DNA of 48,365 nt from a virus (IMGVR_UViG_3300036830_000164:1-48365); one strand, 5' to 3'; positions 8,009-15,338 are shown, counted from the stretch's first letter. Notes: generated by a model from the letters alone, not told the origin. Program-made: numbers and translations.

Positions 8009-8449
8009 ATGGGACTTTTCGGCAAGCGCCAGCCAGCGGCACCCGCCCACCTTCCAGCCGACTGCACTGCATGCGGCCTGCCCCTCGCCGGGGCTCACGA
8101 CGGCTGGGAACACGCGATCTGCGAACGGCTGCGCGCGGCGGAGGACGCCGCCGCCGAGGTCCACGACAACGGGCCACTAGAAGACGTCGAGCCCAAGCTC
8201 CGCAGCAAGGACCTGTGCCCGTGGCAGATCCGGGCGCGTGGATGGGATGGCGGCGGCATCTACTGCGGCCGAGACATCACCGACACCGGCGGGGACGACC
8301 CGGACCTGTTCTGCCTTGAGCACCAGGCCAAGTTCTACGGCGACGAAGAAGGCGCGGCGCAGGAGCGAAACGAGCACATGTGGAACCTGCTCGAACAGGC
8401 GGGCGCGCTCCAATTCAACACAGCCGGCCAGCCGGAGTGGAGGAACTGA
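8009..8449 (+). CDS. MGxF-tag array protein 5, zinc-binding type
   Basis: 146 aa. Seen: MGLFGKRQ tag, then CTACG (Cys19, Cys22) with HAICER at 36-40, which looks like a treble-clef-type metal site, and a second set LCPWQIR...GIYCGRD...LFCLEHQAKFY. No WDG motif. So the array combines one N-terminal tag with at least two unrelated body types. ATG preferred over an in-frame GTG three codons earlier because a GGCAGGGGGG site is correctly spaced. Function unknown. Confidence 0.65.
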   Translation: MGLFGKRQPAAPAHLPADCTACGLPLAGAHDGWEHAICERLRAAEDAAAEVHDNGPLEDVEPKLRSKDLCPWQIRARGWDGGGIYCGRDITDTGGDDPDLFCLEHQAKFYGDEEGAAQERNEHMWNLLEQAGALQFNTAGQPEWRN

Positions 8450-8451
8450 CG

Positions 8452-8883
8452 ATGGGACTGTTCAGCAAGCGCGGCGCCCAGCCCGCAGCGACAGACGGCT
8501 GGCAGACGGACAGCAGTGGCGTGCTCGGCCACCTCGACAACGCCAGCCTGGGCGATGCCCACTCCGGGCAGTCGTACAGCTTCCGCCTGATGAACCCCGC
8601 AATGCCGGGCCGGTTCATCACCATCACCTACTACCCGGTGCAGTACGAGTCATGGCAGAGCCCCGAGTGGGGTGTCGAGCGGAAGGTCGAATGGTGGATC
8701 AACGACCCGTCGTTCACCGACAGCATCCGGCAGTGGGAGGACTCCGAGACCGACTTGGTGAACCCGACCGCGCTGGGCACCCGCGAGGAGGCCGAGCGGA
8801 TGGCCGTCCAGTTCGCTAACGAGGACGCCGCCGACCCCGCCGAATACGGCACCTGGGACGGCCAGCCGGAAGGGGGGAACTGA
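8452..8883 (+). CDS. MGxF-tag array protein 6
   Basis: 143 aa after a GTGGAGGA site. Seen: MGLFSKRGAQ, GWQTDSSGV, YSFRLMNPAMPGRFITITYY, WGVERKVEWWI, TREEAERMAVQFANEDAAD and C-terminal GTWDGQPEGGN. Closest relative is array protein 1. The two share the first 10 bases of coding sequence except one, and diverge later. Acidic, probably soluble. Function unknown. Confidence 0.65.
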   Translation: MGLFSKRGAQPAATDGWQTDSSGVLGHLDNASLGDAHSGQSYSFRLMNPAMPGRFITITYYPVQYESWQSPEWGVERKVEWWINDPSFTDSIRQWEDSETDLVNPTALGTREEAERMAVQFANEDAADPAEYGTWDGQPEGGN

Positions 8884-8885
8884 CG

Positions 8886-9221
8886 ATGCCAGCCAAGTGG
8901 CCAGAGGAGGACCGCGTGGCTGAAGAGGTCGACGCCGTCCGCAGGCTGCTCGAACGAGGGGACGGGAGGCGGGCTGTTAACGCCGCTCTCCACACCTTGC
9001 AGATCGCCAGTTCCTACGTGCGCAGGTGCCGGCCGGACGACGGCTCCCTGTGGGACGCCGAGGTCGCGGGGGCCGCGCTGGCGCTGGCGATCCGCCTGCA
9101 CCGGTACCAGCCACGGGCGCTGGCACAAGTACGCGGCAGGGTTGGCCGGGAGCACCTCCTGGCCACCCTCGACGCCGCACTGGCAGACGTGGGCAACTAC
9201 ACACAGGGGAGATCGCGATGA
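8886..9221 (+). CDS. Hypothetical helical protein, paralog of 2212-2490
   Basis: 111 aa. Seen: KWPEEDRVAEEV, ERGDGRRAVNAALHTLQIAS, SYVRRCRP, then a longer C-terminal helical part (HLLATLDAALADVG). The shared block with the 2212 gene spans about 45 residues. The two copies bracket the FtsK gene and most of the array, suggesting duplication inside the operon. Stop overlaps the next ATG (ATGA). Confidence 0.65.
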   Translation: MPAKWPEEDRVAEEVDAVRRLLERGDGRRAVNAALHTLQIASSYVRRCRPDDGSLWDAEVAGAALALAIRLHRYQPRALAQVRGRVGREHLLATLDAALADVGNYTQGRSR

Positions 9222-9784
9222 ACGGCATGACTGGCAGTGCGGGCGGGTGGCTGGTATCCGGCCCCGGCCCGGAAGTGATCGCGGCTGCGGTGCTGGGCGA
9301 CAGTGCAGGGGAGCAGGCGTATGCGGTGACCTTCACCCGGGCCGGCAAGCCCGGTGCTTGCATAGCCGCCTGGTTCCACCCTTGGCTCCGCCGTGAGGAT
9401 GACACGTACGGTGTCGGCGCCTGCTACCAGTACCGCGCCGGGGGGCCCGGGCGCTGGGGTTACAGCGGCCACGACACCGACCCGGCCGACGAGTTGTTCA
9501 CCACCCTGCAGCAGGCCGACGACGCGGCCCGCGATTGGGCGCGGCTGGCGGTCGAGGTGCCCGGCCTGCTGCGGGACTGGAGCTTCCTCGCCTGGGATGG
9601 TGAGCCCCCTGTGAACAGGCCCCTCCCCTCCCCCGGGGGAGCGGGGAGAGGGGCAGAAGTGGCCCCCAATGCATCGATCCGCGCGCATCCGCGCGCGTGC
9701 GCGCGAGGGAAGCGGTTTGTCAAGCCACAGTCCCGGCTGTTCCGCGAGCCTGGCACCACTAAGGAAGGAGCTGGCCCAAGATGA
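9218..9784 (+). CDS. Array-related protein 7 with C-terminal extension
   Basis: 188 aa. Lacks the tag (starts MNGMTGSAGG) but has AYAVTFTRAGKPG, DDTYGVGACYQYR, a helical QQADDAARDWARLAV and WSFLAWDGEPP, the array fold pattern. In relatives the protein ends about 10 residues after WDG; here the frame runs about 58 more residues through a GC hairpin and a CG-alternating tract to a stop that overlaps the next ATG (ATGA). The extension may be non-native reading of regulatory DNA, or a real addition. Confidence 0.6.
   Translation: MNGMTGSAGGWLVSGPGPEVIAAAVLGDSAGEQAYAVTFTRAGKPGACIAAWFHPWLRREDDTYGVGACYQYRAGGPGRWGYSGHDTDPADELFTTLQQADDAARDWARLAVEVPGLLRDWSFLAWDGEPPVNRPLPSPGGAGRGAEVAPNASIRAHPRACARGKRFVKPQSRLFREPGTTKEGAGPR
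9619..9654. terminator. GC-rich hairpin inside the end of the array-7 frame
   Basis: Perfect 12-bp palindrome TCCCCCGGGGGA at 9629-9640 flanked by GCCCCTCCCC and GGGG-AG-AGGGGC arms, giving a long imperfect stem over 36 bases. No T run follows. It could be a weak terminator or processing site separating the array from the following membrane-protein genes. Confidence 0.4.
9677..9705. repeat. Tandem 10-bp repeat and alternating CG tract
   Basis: ATCCGCGCGC occurs twice head to tail (9677-9686, 9687-9696), followed by GTGCGCGCGA. Twenty-odd bases of nearly pure alternating purine-pyrimidine, a form prone to Z-DNA. Lies in the dubious extension of the 9218 gene. Confidence 0.6.
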
Positions 9785-10992
9785 ACGTCATGCCCCCCGA
9801 CCTGAAAACCCTGGCAACTCTCGGCGCCCGTGACCAGGTGCTCGCCGGGATCGTCCTGGTGGCGCTCGCAGCCCTGCTCACCGTCGCGGGCCGTTTCACC
9901 TGGAAGGCGCTGCGCAAGTACCCGGCGGACGCCCTGCTCACCTTCCTGACTGCGTCTCTGACCAGCGGCGTTGTCGCTACAGGCATGTGGCACTTCGCCG
10001 GGGAGGTGCTGCACTTCTCCGGCCTGGAGCGGTGGCTGCTGTTCGGCATCCTTGAGCTCACCGTTCTGACCTGCGCCGTCCGTGCCCGGCGGAACATCGC
10101 CGAGACCGGCGGTGCCGGCCCCGAAGGGGTCGCCATCTGGGTCGTGAGCGTGATGTCCGGGGCGTTCTCCGCCACGGCCACCACCTCGGCCCCGGAGGCG
10201 CTGTTCCGGCTGGCGCTGCCACTGCTCGCAACATGGCTGTGGGAGCGGTCGCTGCTCCCGGCCCGCCGGGAATCTGGCAAGGAGGGCCGCTGGCACGCTC
10301 TCGCGCAGCGTGCCCTGGCCCGCCTCGGGCTGGGCAGCCTGGAGCAGCACACCGACGCCGAGGCCGTTGCCCAGTGGCGCGTCGCCCAGCTTGCCCGCGC
10401 CGTGGTCCGCGCCAAGCGTGCCGGGCGGGTCATGCGGAAGTGGCGCCGGTACCGGGTGGATGTCCTGACGGTCGCCGCGAACGAGCACGCCGAACTGGCC
10501 ACCCGCAAGGACCGCCGGGACCTGCTCCTGTCGTACATCGGAACCCTGCTCGGGACAGGCACGCTCATTGATCTGGAGCCGCCCGCGCCGTGGGATCCGG
10601 CAGCCGTGAAGCATGCTTGGGAGCAGTCCCAGGACATGTCTGAGGGCATGCCCGAGGAGGAGCCCGAAGCAAGCTCGGAGGATGCTCCGGAGCATGACGC
10701 AGGCAACCCGCCAGACATGCCCGAGGAGGAGCCCGAAGCAAGCCCACCCGACCGGCGCAAGGTTGCCCTGAAACTGCCTGCAAGCAAGTCCCGGAGCATG
10801 ACCGCAACCCAGCTCGCAAGGCACGTCGGGGCCATGCTCGACGCCTACGGGCACGTGTCCCAGCCACGCATCAAGGGTGATCTGCACGTCGGCACCGAGA
10901 AGGCAGCCGAGGCGCTGCGGATCGCTCTTGCTGAGCGCGGCGTCGAGGGCGGAACCGTGCCCCCCCTTCACGTGGTCGGGAGCCAGGGATGA
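9781..10992 (+). CDS. Four-helix membrane protein with C-terminal HTH-like domain (Spd/DUF2637-like layout)
   Basis: 403 aa; AAGGAAGGAG site. Seen: hydrophobic segments at about 21-37, 51-66, 80-97 and 119-134, then a basic cytosolic part (residues 150-235), an acidic linker with repeated MPEEEPEAS, and a C-terminal helical domain (TATQLARHVGAMLDAYG...KAAEALRIALAERG) resembling a winged helix. Known: actinomycete conjugative elements carry spread-type membrane proteins with N-terminal helices and a C-terminal HTH. The match here is by layout only. Likely membrane partner of the translocase. Confidence 0.55.
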   Translation: MNVMPPDLKTLATLGARDQVLAGIVLVALAALLTVAGRFTWKALRKYPADALLTFLTASLTSGVVATGMWHFAGEVLHFSGLERWLLFGILELTVLTCAVRARRNIAETGGAGPEGVAIWVVSVMSGAFSATATTSAPEALFRLALPLLATWLWERSLLPARRESGKEGRWHALAQRALARLGLGSLEQHTDAEAVAQWRVAQLARAVVRAKRAGRVMRKWRRYRVDVLTVAANEHAELATRKDRRDLLLSYIGTLLGTGTLIDLEPPAPWDPAAVKHAWEQSQDMSEGMPEEEPEASSEDAPEHDAGNPPDMPEEEPEASPPDRRKVALKLPASKSRSMTATQLARHVGAMLDAYGHVSQPRIKGDLHVGTEKAAEALRIALAERGVEGGTVPPLHVVGSQG

Positions 10993-11663
10993 AGGGCTAC
11001 ACCCACGCACTGAGCGGCCTCGCCGCCGGAGCGACAGCAGGCGAGTACGTCACACACCTGCCGGTGGCAAGCATCGCCACCTTCGCAGTCCTCGCCGCCG
11101 GGTTCGCCACCGTGCCGGATCTCGACCAGTGCCATTCGACCGCGGCCCGCTCGCTGGGGTTCCTGTCGCACGGCTTCGCCTGGGCTGTGCAGAAGGTCTC
11201 GGGCGGCCACCGGCACGGCACCCACAGCGCTCTCGGCGTCGCAGTCTTCACCGCGCTCGCCTGGGCCGCCTGCCACTACCGGGCCACCATCCCCGGCAGG
11301 GCCGGCCTGGCGTTTACCGTCGCGCTCGCCGCCGCCTCGGCGCTGCGTGCGCTTCACCTCGGCGGCCACCACGGAGACCTGCTCGGAATCGCTGCCGGCG
11401 CCGCGGTGGCGTGGCAGGGGTGGGGGCTGGCCCTGATCCCGGTGGCGTGCGCGATCGGCTGCGCGACGCATCTGATCGGGGACGCCTGCACCAACGAGGG
11501 CGTCCCGCTGCTGTGGCCGCTGACCGGCGCCCACATCCGCCTGCTGCCCGAGCCTTTCGCCTTCACCACCTCCACACGCCCTGAGCGGTGGGTGGTCGCC
11601 CCGGGCCTGGTGGCAGCGCTCGGCCTGCTGGCCTGGCACGCGGTGACCCTGCCCATCACCTAG
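10989..11663 (+). CDS. YdjM/DUF457-like membrane-bound metal-dependent hydrolase
   Basis: 224 aa. Seen: N-terminal THALSGLAAGA with His6, a VPDLDQCHS motif (Asp44, Asp46, His49), GGHRHGTHS (His74/76/79), several membrane helices, HLGGHHGD and HLIGDACT. The spaced His/Asp sites next to helices are typical of the YdjM family, thought to be integral membrane metal-dependent hydrolases; the substrate is unknown. ATGA overlap with the previous gene. Last gene of the plus-strand block. Confidence 0.75.
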   Translation: MKGYTHALSGLAAGATAGEYVTHLPVASIATFAVLAAGFATVPDLDQCHSTAARSLGFLSHGFAWAVQKVSGGHRHGTHSALGVAVFTALAWAACHYRATIPGRAGLAFTVALAAASALRALHLGGHHGDLLGIAAGAAVAWQGWGLALIPVACAIGCATHLIGDACTNEGVPLLWPLTGAHIRLLPEPFAFTTSTRPERWVVAPGLVAALGLLAWHAVTLPIT

Positions 11664-11674
11664 CCCCCACAAGC

Positions 11675-11707
11675 AGCAGCCCCCGCCCGGACCCGGCGGG
11701 GGCTGCT
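11675..11707. terminator. Bidirectional terminator between converging operons
   Basis: Perfect 13-bp stem AGCAGCCCCCGCC / GGCGGGGGCTGCT with a 7-base loop, starting 12 bases after the stop of the plus-strand operon and ending 13 bases before the stop of the minus-strand operon. Its symmetric place between convergent genes supports use in both directions. Confidence 0.9.
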
Positions 11708-11719
11708 TCCATGCTCGGG

Positions 11720-12373
11720 CTACTTTGCGAGCACCTCACGCGGCCGGCTCCACCTGGCGGGCCCGACCACCCCGGCGGCCTCCAGCCGTTCCATCAGTTC
11801 ACGTGCCCGCAGCGGCCCGACGTGCATTTCGGTCTCCAGCATCTTCTGTGTGGCCGTCCCCGCCTCGGTCACGACCTCGCGTGCCCGGCTAACGAGCGCG
11901 TCCCAGTCCACCGGGGGCTGCCGCGACCACGCGCGGGGCATGGTGCGGCCCGGCTTGCTGCCACCCTGGGGGAGCCCGGCGGCCTGCCGTTTGGCGATGC
12001 CCTCCCGGATGCGGCGCCGCTGAATGTCCCCGCCAGCCCCGGCGGCCCACTGGCCGAGGGCGGCGGCCAGCCGGCGGCCCTGCGGCCCGGCGGCCGGGAA
12101 CCACGGCTCGGCCAGCGACCGCACCCGGCACCCCAGCGCGGCCAGCTGCCCGGCGAACGCGAGCGCGTCAGCGGCGGACACCCGGGTCAGCGACGCCAGC
12201 GACGGCACGACCACGGTGAGTTCCTGCCCGCGTGCCCGGGTGAGCAGCGTTTCCCGGCTGGCCTTGAACGTGGCCGGGGTGGGGGTGTACTCGATGGCTG
12301 GCTGCCCGGCCTCGGCGCGGAGCCGTCCGAGCTCGGCGGTCCCTTCCGGGCACCAGATGGCATAGGTGGTCAT
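11720..12373 (-). CDS. Degenerate serine-recombinase-like protein with C-terminal FtsK-gamma-like domain
   Basis: 217 aa from MTTYAIW; an AAAGG site precedes it and it leaves a 16-base gap to the upstream gene. Seen: a resolvase-like half with TVVVPSLASLTRVS, a GCRVRSLAEPW strand and IQRRRIREGIAKRQAAGLPQ as in the resolvase linker helix. But the nucleophile position (YARVS in resolvases) reads YAIWC, and the DR of the LDRLxR motif is AS. The C-terminus (QKMLETEMHVGPLRARELME then RLEAAGVVGP...PREVL, about 163-215) matches FtsK gamma winged helices, including the one encoded at 3831-5987. Inferred: DNA-binding, probably non-catalytic. Confidence 0.65.
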   Translation of the reverse strand: MTTYAIWCPEGTAELGRLRAEAGQPAIEYTPTPATFKASRETLLTRARGQELTVVVPSLASLTRVSAADALAFAGQLAALGCRVRSLAEPWFPAAGPQGRRLAAALGQWAAGAGGDIQRRRIREGIAKRQAAGLPQGGSKPGRTMPRAWSRQPPVDWDALVSRAREVVTEAGTATQKMLETEMHVGPLRARELMERLEAAGVVGPARWSRPREVLAK

Positions 12374-12389
12374 GGCTGGTCGCTGCCTT

Positions 12390-13727
12390 TCAGGCATTGG
12401 AGACGGCATAGGACACTTCCGGCCCGGCGGGGCCGCCCGGGTGGGTGACTGCGGTCAGGGCACCGGGGCAGGCCGCGCTCGCCCGCCACACCAGCGGCTG
12501 CCCGGCGCGGTCTTCGCAGGCACCTTTGGCGGCTTCGAGGCTCGGCCACGGCCCGAGGCTGTGAGCATCCGGCTCGCCCCCGGGCACCTGGGCGGCCCAC
12601 GCGGCGGCGAACCTGGTGACCGGCAGCGGTGCCCGTTCGGCGGCGAGCTTGTCCCGCCACGCGCCGCGCTCGGCTTCCATCGACGCCCGGGTCACCCACT
12701 CAACCCGCGGCCGCCCGCCGGGCCCGGGGGTGATGGTGAACCGCAGCCCGTCCGCGCTGCCGGTCAGGTCGTTGCCCTTCTCCATCGTCACCACCCGGTA
12801 CGCGGCGTTGACCGGGTCGACGGTCACCTCGTAGATGACCCGCAGCGCGTCCCGCAGCCCCTCCGACCCGGCGAGCTTCCCGGCCTTGTTGGGGTGGCCG
12901 ATCAGCAGCACGGCCGGGCTGTCGGTGTCGGCCAGGTCTTGCACCGGCTCAACGAACCGGCGGGCACCGGCGACGGTCTGGATCGAACCCCACCCGACCA
13001 CGGACGTCACGGGGTCGATGATGACCAGCTGCACGTCGCGCGGGTCGGTTTCCCGGTCCCGCAGGTATTTGATGAACGCCCGCAGCAGCGAAATGTGCCC
13101 CTCGTCCCGCGCGGACGCGGACAGCTTGAACCGGGTGCCGTCGCCGAGCTTGGTCATGTTCCACACCCGGGCGGGGTCGCCGCCGGCGGCTTCGATCCGT
13201 GCCCGAAGCTGCTCGGGGGTGTCCTCGGGCCAGATGCCCACGACGTCGCCGCCGCGGCGGGTCACCTCGGCTATCAGCGAGTGCGACAGCCGGCCTTTGC
13301 CGATCGCGCCCCTGCCGTACAGCAGTGCGGCGTCGCCGCGGGGCAGGATCAGCGGGATGGCGCCGAGGTCGAGCGGGATCATGGGCCGTTCGGGTACCCG
13401 GTCCATCGACGGGATGCCGCCGAAGTCGTCGGGCCGCAGCCCGGCTGCGGGTGCGCCGGGCGGGGTGCCTCCGGCGAGGGTGCCGGGCCAGCCTGCCGAG
13501 ATCAGCGCCGAGAGTGCAGCCTCAGCGGCCACGGGTGCGGCCGGCTCAGCTGGAACGGTCACCGGTGCCGCCTCGGCCGCAGGCGCGGGCTCCGCCGCTG
13601 GCGTGCCCACGGGCCCGCACGCGGGGCATGTCACCTCCCCGGGCAGGTCGTCAAGGCATTGCCCGCAGTACCATTCGCCGTCGCCGTCATGCACCGGCCC
13701 AGCCGGCGCGAGTGTGGTGGTGGTCAT
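12390..13727 (-). CDS. RepA-like AAA ATPase (AAA_25 type) with zinc ribbon
   Basis: 445 aa from MTTTTLAPAG, set by a GGGAGGG site. Seen: N-terminal zinc ribbon (YCGQC 20-24, TCPACG 33-38), an Ala/Pro linker, then a RecA-fold ATPase with a P-loop LLYGRGAIGKGRLS (136-148; Gly where Ser/Thr is usual), IWPEDT, Walker B VQLVIIDPVTSV (233-243), LLIGHPNKAG and MEKGND. This layout matches RepA/DnaB-like replicative helicases of plasmids and actinophages. Likely initiator or helicase for the element. The C-terminal 100 residues are a separate domain without a clear match. Confidence 0.8.
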   Translation of the reverse strand: MTTTTLAPAGPVHDGDGEWYCGQCLDDLPGEVTCPACGPVGTPAAEPAPAAEAAPVTVPAEPAAPVAAEAALSALISAGWPGTLAGGTPPGAPAAGLRPDDFGGIPSMDRVPERPMIPLDLGAIPLILPRGDAALLYGRGAIGKGRLSHSLIAEVTRRGGDVVGIWPEDTPEQLRARIEAAGGDPARVWNMTKLGDGTRFKLSASARDEGHISLLRAFIKYLRDRETDPRDVQLVIIDPVTSVVGWGSIQTVAGARRFVEPVQDLADTDSPAVLLIGHPNKAGKLAGSEGLRDALRVIYEVTVDPVNAAYRVVTMEKGNDLTGSADGLRFTITPGPGGRPRVEWVTRASMEAERGAWRDKLAAERAPLPVTRFAAAWAAQVPGGEPDAHSLGPWPSLEAAKGACEDRAGQPLVWRASAACPGALTAVTHPGGPAGPEVSYAVSNA

Positions 13728-13771
13728 GTCGAAGCCCTCCCGCTCCGTTACTGCCTTGGCAAGCTGCTGGC

Positions 13772-14305
13772 TTAGTGCCGGTCCCACGTTGGTTCGTCGT
13801 CTGGCAGGTTGTCGGTGCTGCGCCCCGTACGCTGCAGAATCTCCGCGATGTCTTCGAGCATCCCCGCACCCCACTGGGGGTCACGGAGGATGTGCTGGAT
13901 CTGGTCGAGCGCGTCCTTGTCGGCATCGGCCTGGTATTCGCTGAAGCAGTCGGGGCAGGTCGGATCGGCGTTCACCCCGAGCCCTGCGGTGGTCGGCTTG
14001 CCGCACGACGTGCACAGCGGCCCGGAGATGTACAGGTGGGCCGCCGGGCTGAGATCCCGGTCCCGGTGCACGGTCCATCTGCCGGACCCGGTGTAGGTGG
14101 CCACCAGTTCTACGCCATCAGGGCCGGCCTCGGTCTGCCCGCCGGCCTCACTGGGCCCCCATTCGCCGGTCAGTACCGCGTGCGCGTCGGCCGCGAACTG
14201 GCCATGCATGTCCGGGGTCACCCGGCCGAGGCTCCATGTTGCGTCCACCGTGCCGAGGTACACGCTGCCTGAGTTGTCCTCGTACAGTTCCACGCTCGTT
14301 GCCAT
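13772..14305 (-). CDS. Hypothetical protein with CxxC zinc knuckles
   Basis: 177 aa from MATSVELYED, after a GAGGAGAG site. Seen: an N-terminal beta-rich part with YLGTVDATWSL and HAVLTGEW, a GSGRWTVHRDRDLSP stretch, then PLCTSCGKP...DPTCPDCFSEYQ giving a four-Cys zinc site, and an acidic helical tail. Family not recognised. Lies in the replication operon, so nucleic-acid binding is plausible. Confidence 0.65.
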   Translation of the reverse strand: MATSVELYEDNSGSVYLGTVDATWSLGRVTPDMHGQFAADAHAVLTGEWGPSEAGGQTEAGPDGVELVATYTGSGRWTVHRDRDLSPAAHLYISGPLCTSCGKPTTAGLGVNADPTCPDCFSEYQADADKDALDQIQHILRDPQWGAGMLEDIAEILQRTGRSTDNLPDDEPTWDRH

Positions 14306-14351
14306 TGCCTGCTCTCCTCGCTGCTTGCTGCTCTGGTCTGACCTTCCATGT

Positions 14352-14383
14352 CCCGCTGGCGGAGGCGAACCGCCGCCAGCGGG
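14352..14383. terminator. Intercistronic hairpin
   Basis: 11-bp stem CCCGCTGGCGG / CCGCCAGCGGG with a 10-base loop, between two minus-strand genes. No clear T run on the minus strand. Likely a processing or attenuating element of the operon; one of several such hairpins. Confidence 0.55.
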
Positions 14384-14392
14384 CAAAGCTGG

Positions 14393-15115
14393 TCAGGCTG
14401 TCCGCTCGAACAGGTCAGGGATGTACTTGGCTGCGATCTGGAACATCATCAGCCGCTCCCCGCCGACCACGGCGTACTCGGGCTGGAACTCAACCGGGGC
14501 GTACGTCAGGCCGTGCCCGGCGCAGTAGGCGCGGACCGCCTCGTGCCGCCGCGCCCGCCGGGCGGCTTCCAGCTCGGATGCCGTGACCGGCGCCTTGCGC
14601 TCGCAGGCGTCCCGCGCCGCGCACTCGGCGGCGAGGTAGGCGAGGAGCTTGCGCGCCTTGCCCTCGGACTGCTCCCGCACTTCCGCCGGGGTGTCTTCCG
14701 GCAGGCGGGTGACCTCGTACGTTCCGGCGCGCAGGTTCAGCCGCACCGAGCAGTTAAGGACGATGCCGCCCATGCCCTGTGGCCGCACCCACAGGTCCAG
14801 GTCCGCCTCGGCCAGGTAGGGCGTTTCCTTGTCCGGCCACACCAGGACGTACTCGTTCCGCCAGGCGTAGTCTCTGCAGTCGGGCGCGAGCCGCACCGAG
14901 ACCGCCGTGTACTCGCCGGCCGGGTCCGCGAACGGCCAGTAACCTTCGCGCAGCCGTGGTGGGATCAGCGGGTGGTGGTAGGCCACAGGGCGGGCCTCGT
15001 CCACCACGTAGCCCCACGGCTCCGCCGGCGGCTCTTTGGCGTACCCGTCGAACTCGGCGCCCGTGGGGTCGCCCTCGTGGATTCCGGCAGCCCGGTCTGT
15101 GCTTGTGGTGGTCAT
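14393..15115 (-). CDS. Hypothetical protein
   Basis: 240 aa; GAGGGGGAAA site before ATG. Seen: Thr/Asp-rich start, WGYVVDEARPVAYHHPLIPP, YVLVWPDKETPYLAEADLDL then WVRPQGMGG, a charged helical centre (EQSEGKARKLLAYLAAECAA) and a C-terminal GGERLMMFQIAAKYIPDLFE. No domain recognised. Codon use is typical of the region, so it is a real gene. Confidence 0.65.
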   Translation of the reverse strand: MTTTSTDRAAGIHEGDPTGAEFDGYAKEPPAEPWGYVVDEARPVAYHHPLIPPRLREGYWPFADPAGEYTAVSVRLAPDCRDYAWRNEYVLVWPDKETPYLAEADLDLWVRPQGMGGIVLNCSVRLNLRAGTYEVTRLPEDTPAEVREQSEGKARKLLAYLAAECAARDACERKAPVTASELEAARRARRHEAVRAYCAGHGLTYAPVEFQPEYAVVGGERLMMFQIAAKYIPDLFERTA

Positions 15116-15145
15116 CGGTCGTTTCCCCCTCGTTGGTTATGCGGG

Positions 15146-15268
15146 TCAGTTGAGCTCGGCGTCAGTGAACAGGCGGGGCTGGTAGTCGTCGGGCCATGCG
15201 TGCTCGGCGAGCAGCCGGGCCGTCCCGGTCAACCGGGGCCCGCTGCTCGCACATCCCGTACAGGTCAC
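15146..15268 (-). CDS. Small ORF, or frameshifted end of the 15162-15338 gene
   Basis: Frame from a GTG at 15268 encodes 40 residues (MTCTGCASSG...LLAEHAWPDDYQPRLFTDAELN). The last 25 residues look more protein-like than the overlapping frame of the gene upstream, whose tail is Arg/Ala-rich. The GTG follows a TGA in the same frame (TGAGTG). Either a small coupled gene or the true C-terminus of the neighbour, separated by a one-base frameshift around 15205-15225. Confidence 0.4.
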   Translation of the reverse strand: MTCTGCASSGPRLTGTARLLAEHAWPDDYQPRLFTDAELN

Positions 15269-15338
15269 TCAAGGTGTAGGTGCCGGACTCCAGGGTCCGC
15301 AACACGTCCGCCTCGGTTGCCAGCGCGCCGGTTATCAC
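15162..15338 (-). CDS. Small winged-helix-like protein, possibly frameshifted
   Basis: 58 aa from a GTG overlapping the upstream stop (GTGA). Seen: TEADVLRTLESGTYTLSDLY then GMCEQRAPVDRDG, which resembles the winged-helix start of small actinophage DNA-binding proteins (a LYxxCE...VDRDG run). After that the frame degenerates to GPAARRARMARRLPAPPVH, while the adjacent frame becomes coding-like. A frameshift near 15215 is suspected. Confidence 0.5.
   Translation of the reverse strand: MITGALATEADVLRTLESGTYTLSDLYGMCEQRAPVDRDGPAARRARMARRLPAPPVH

Noticed and set aside
9660-9780. tRNA gene or attachment site in the gap after array gene 7
   Set aside because: No cloverleaf, anticodon arm or TTC loop pattern; no matching direct repeat elsewhere in the window.
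11720-12373. Active serine integrase for the element
   Set aside because: Only 217 aa, lacks the nucleophile Ser and two of the active-site residues, and lacks the long C-terminal domains of serine integrases.
12366-13775. 469-aa plus-strand frame opposite the RepA-like ATPase
   Set aside because: The minus frame has a zinc ribbon, P-loop and Walker B; the plus frame has none.
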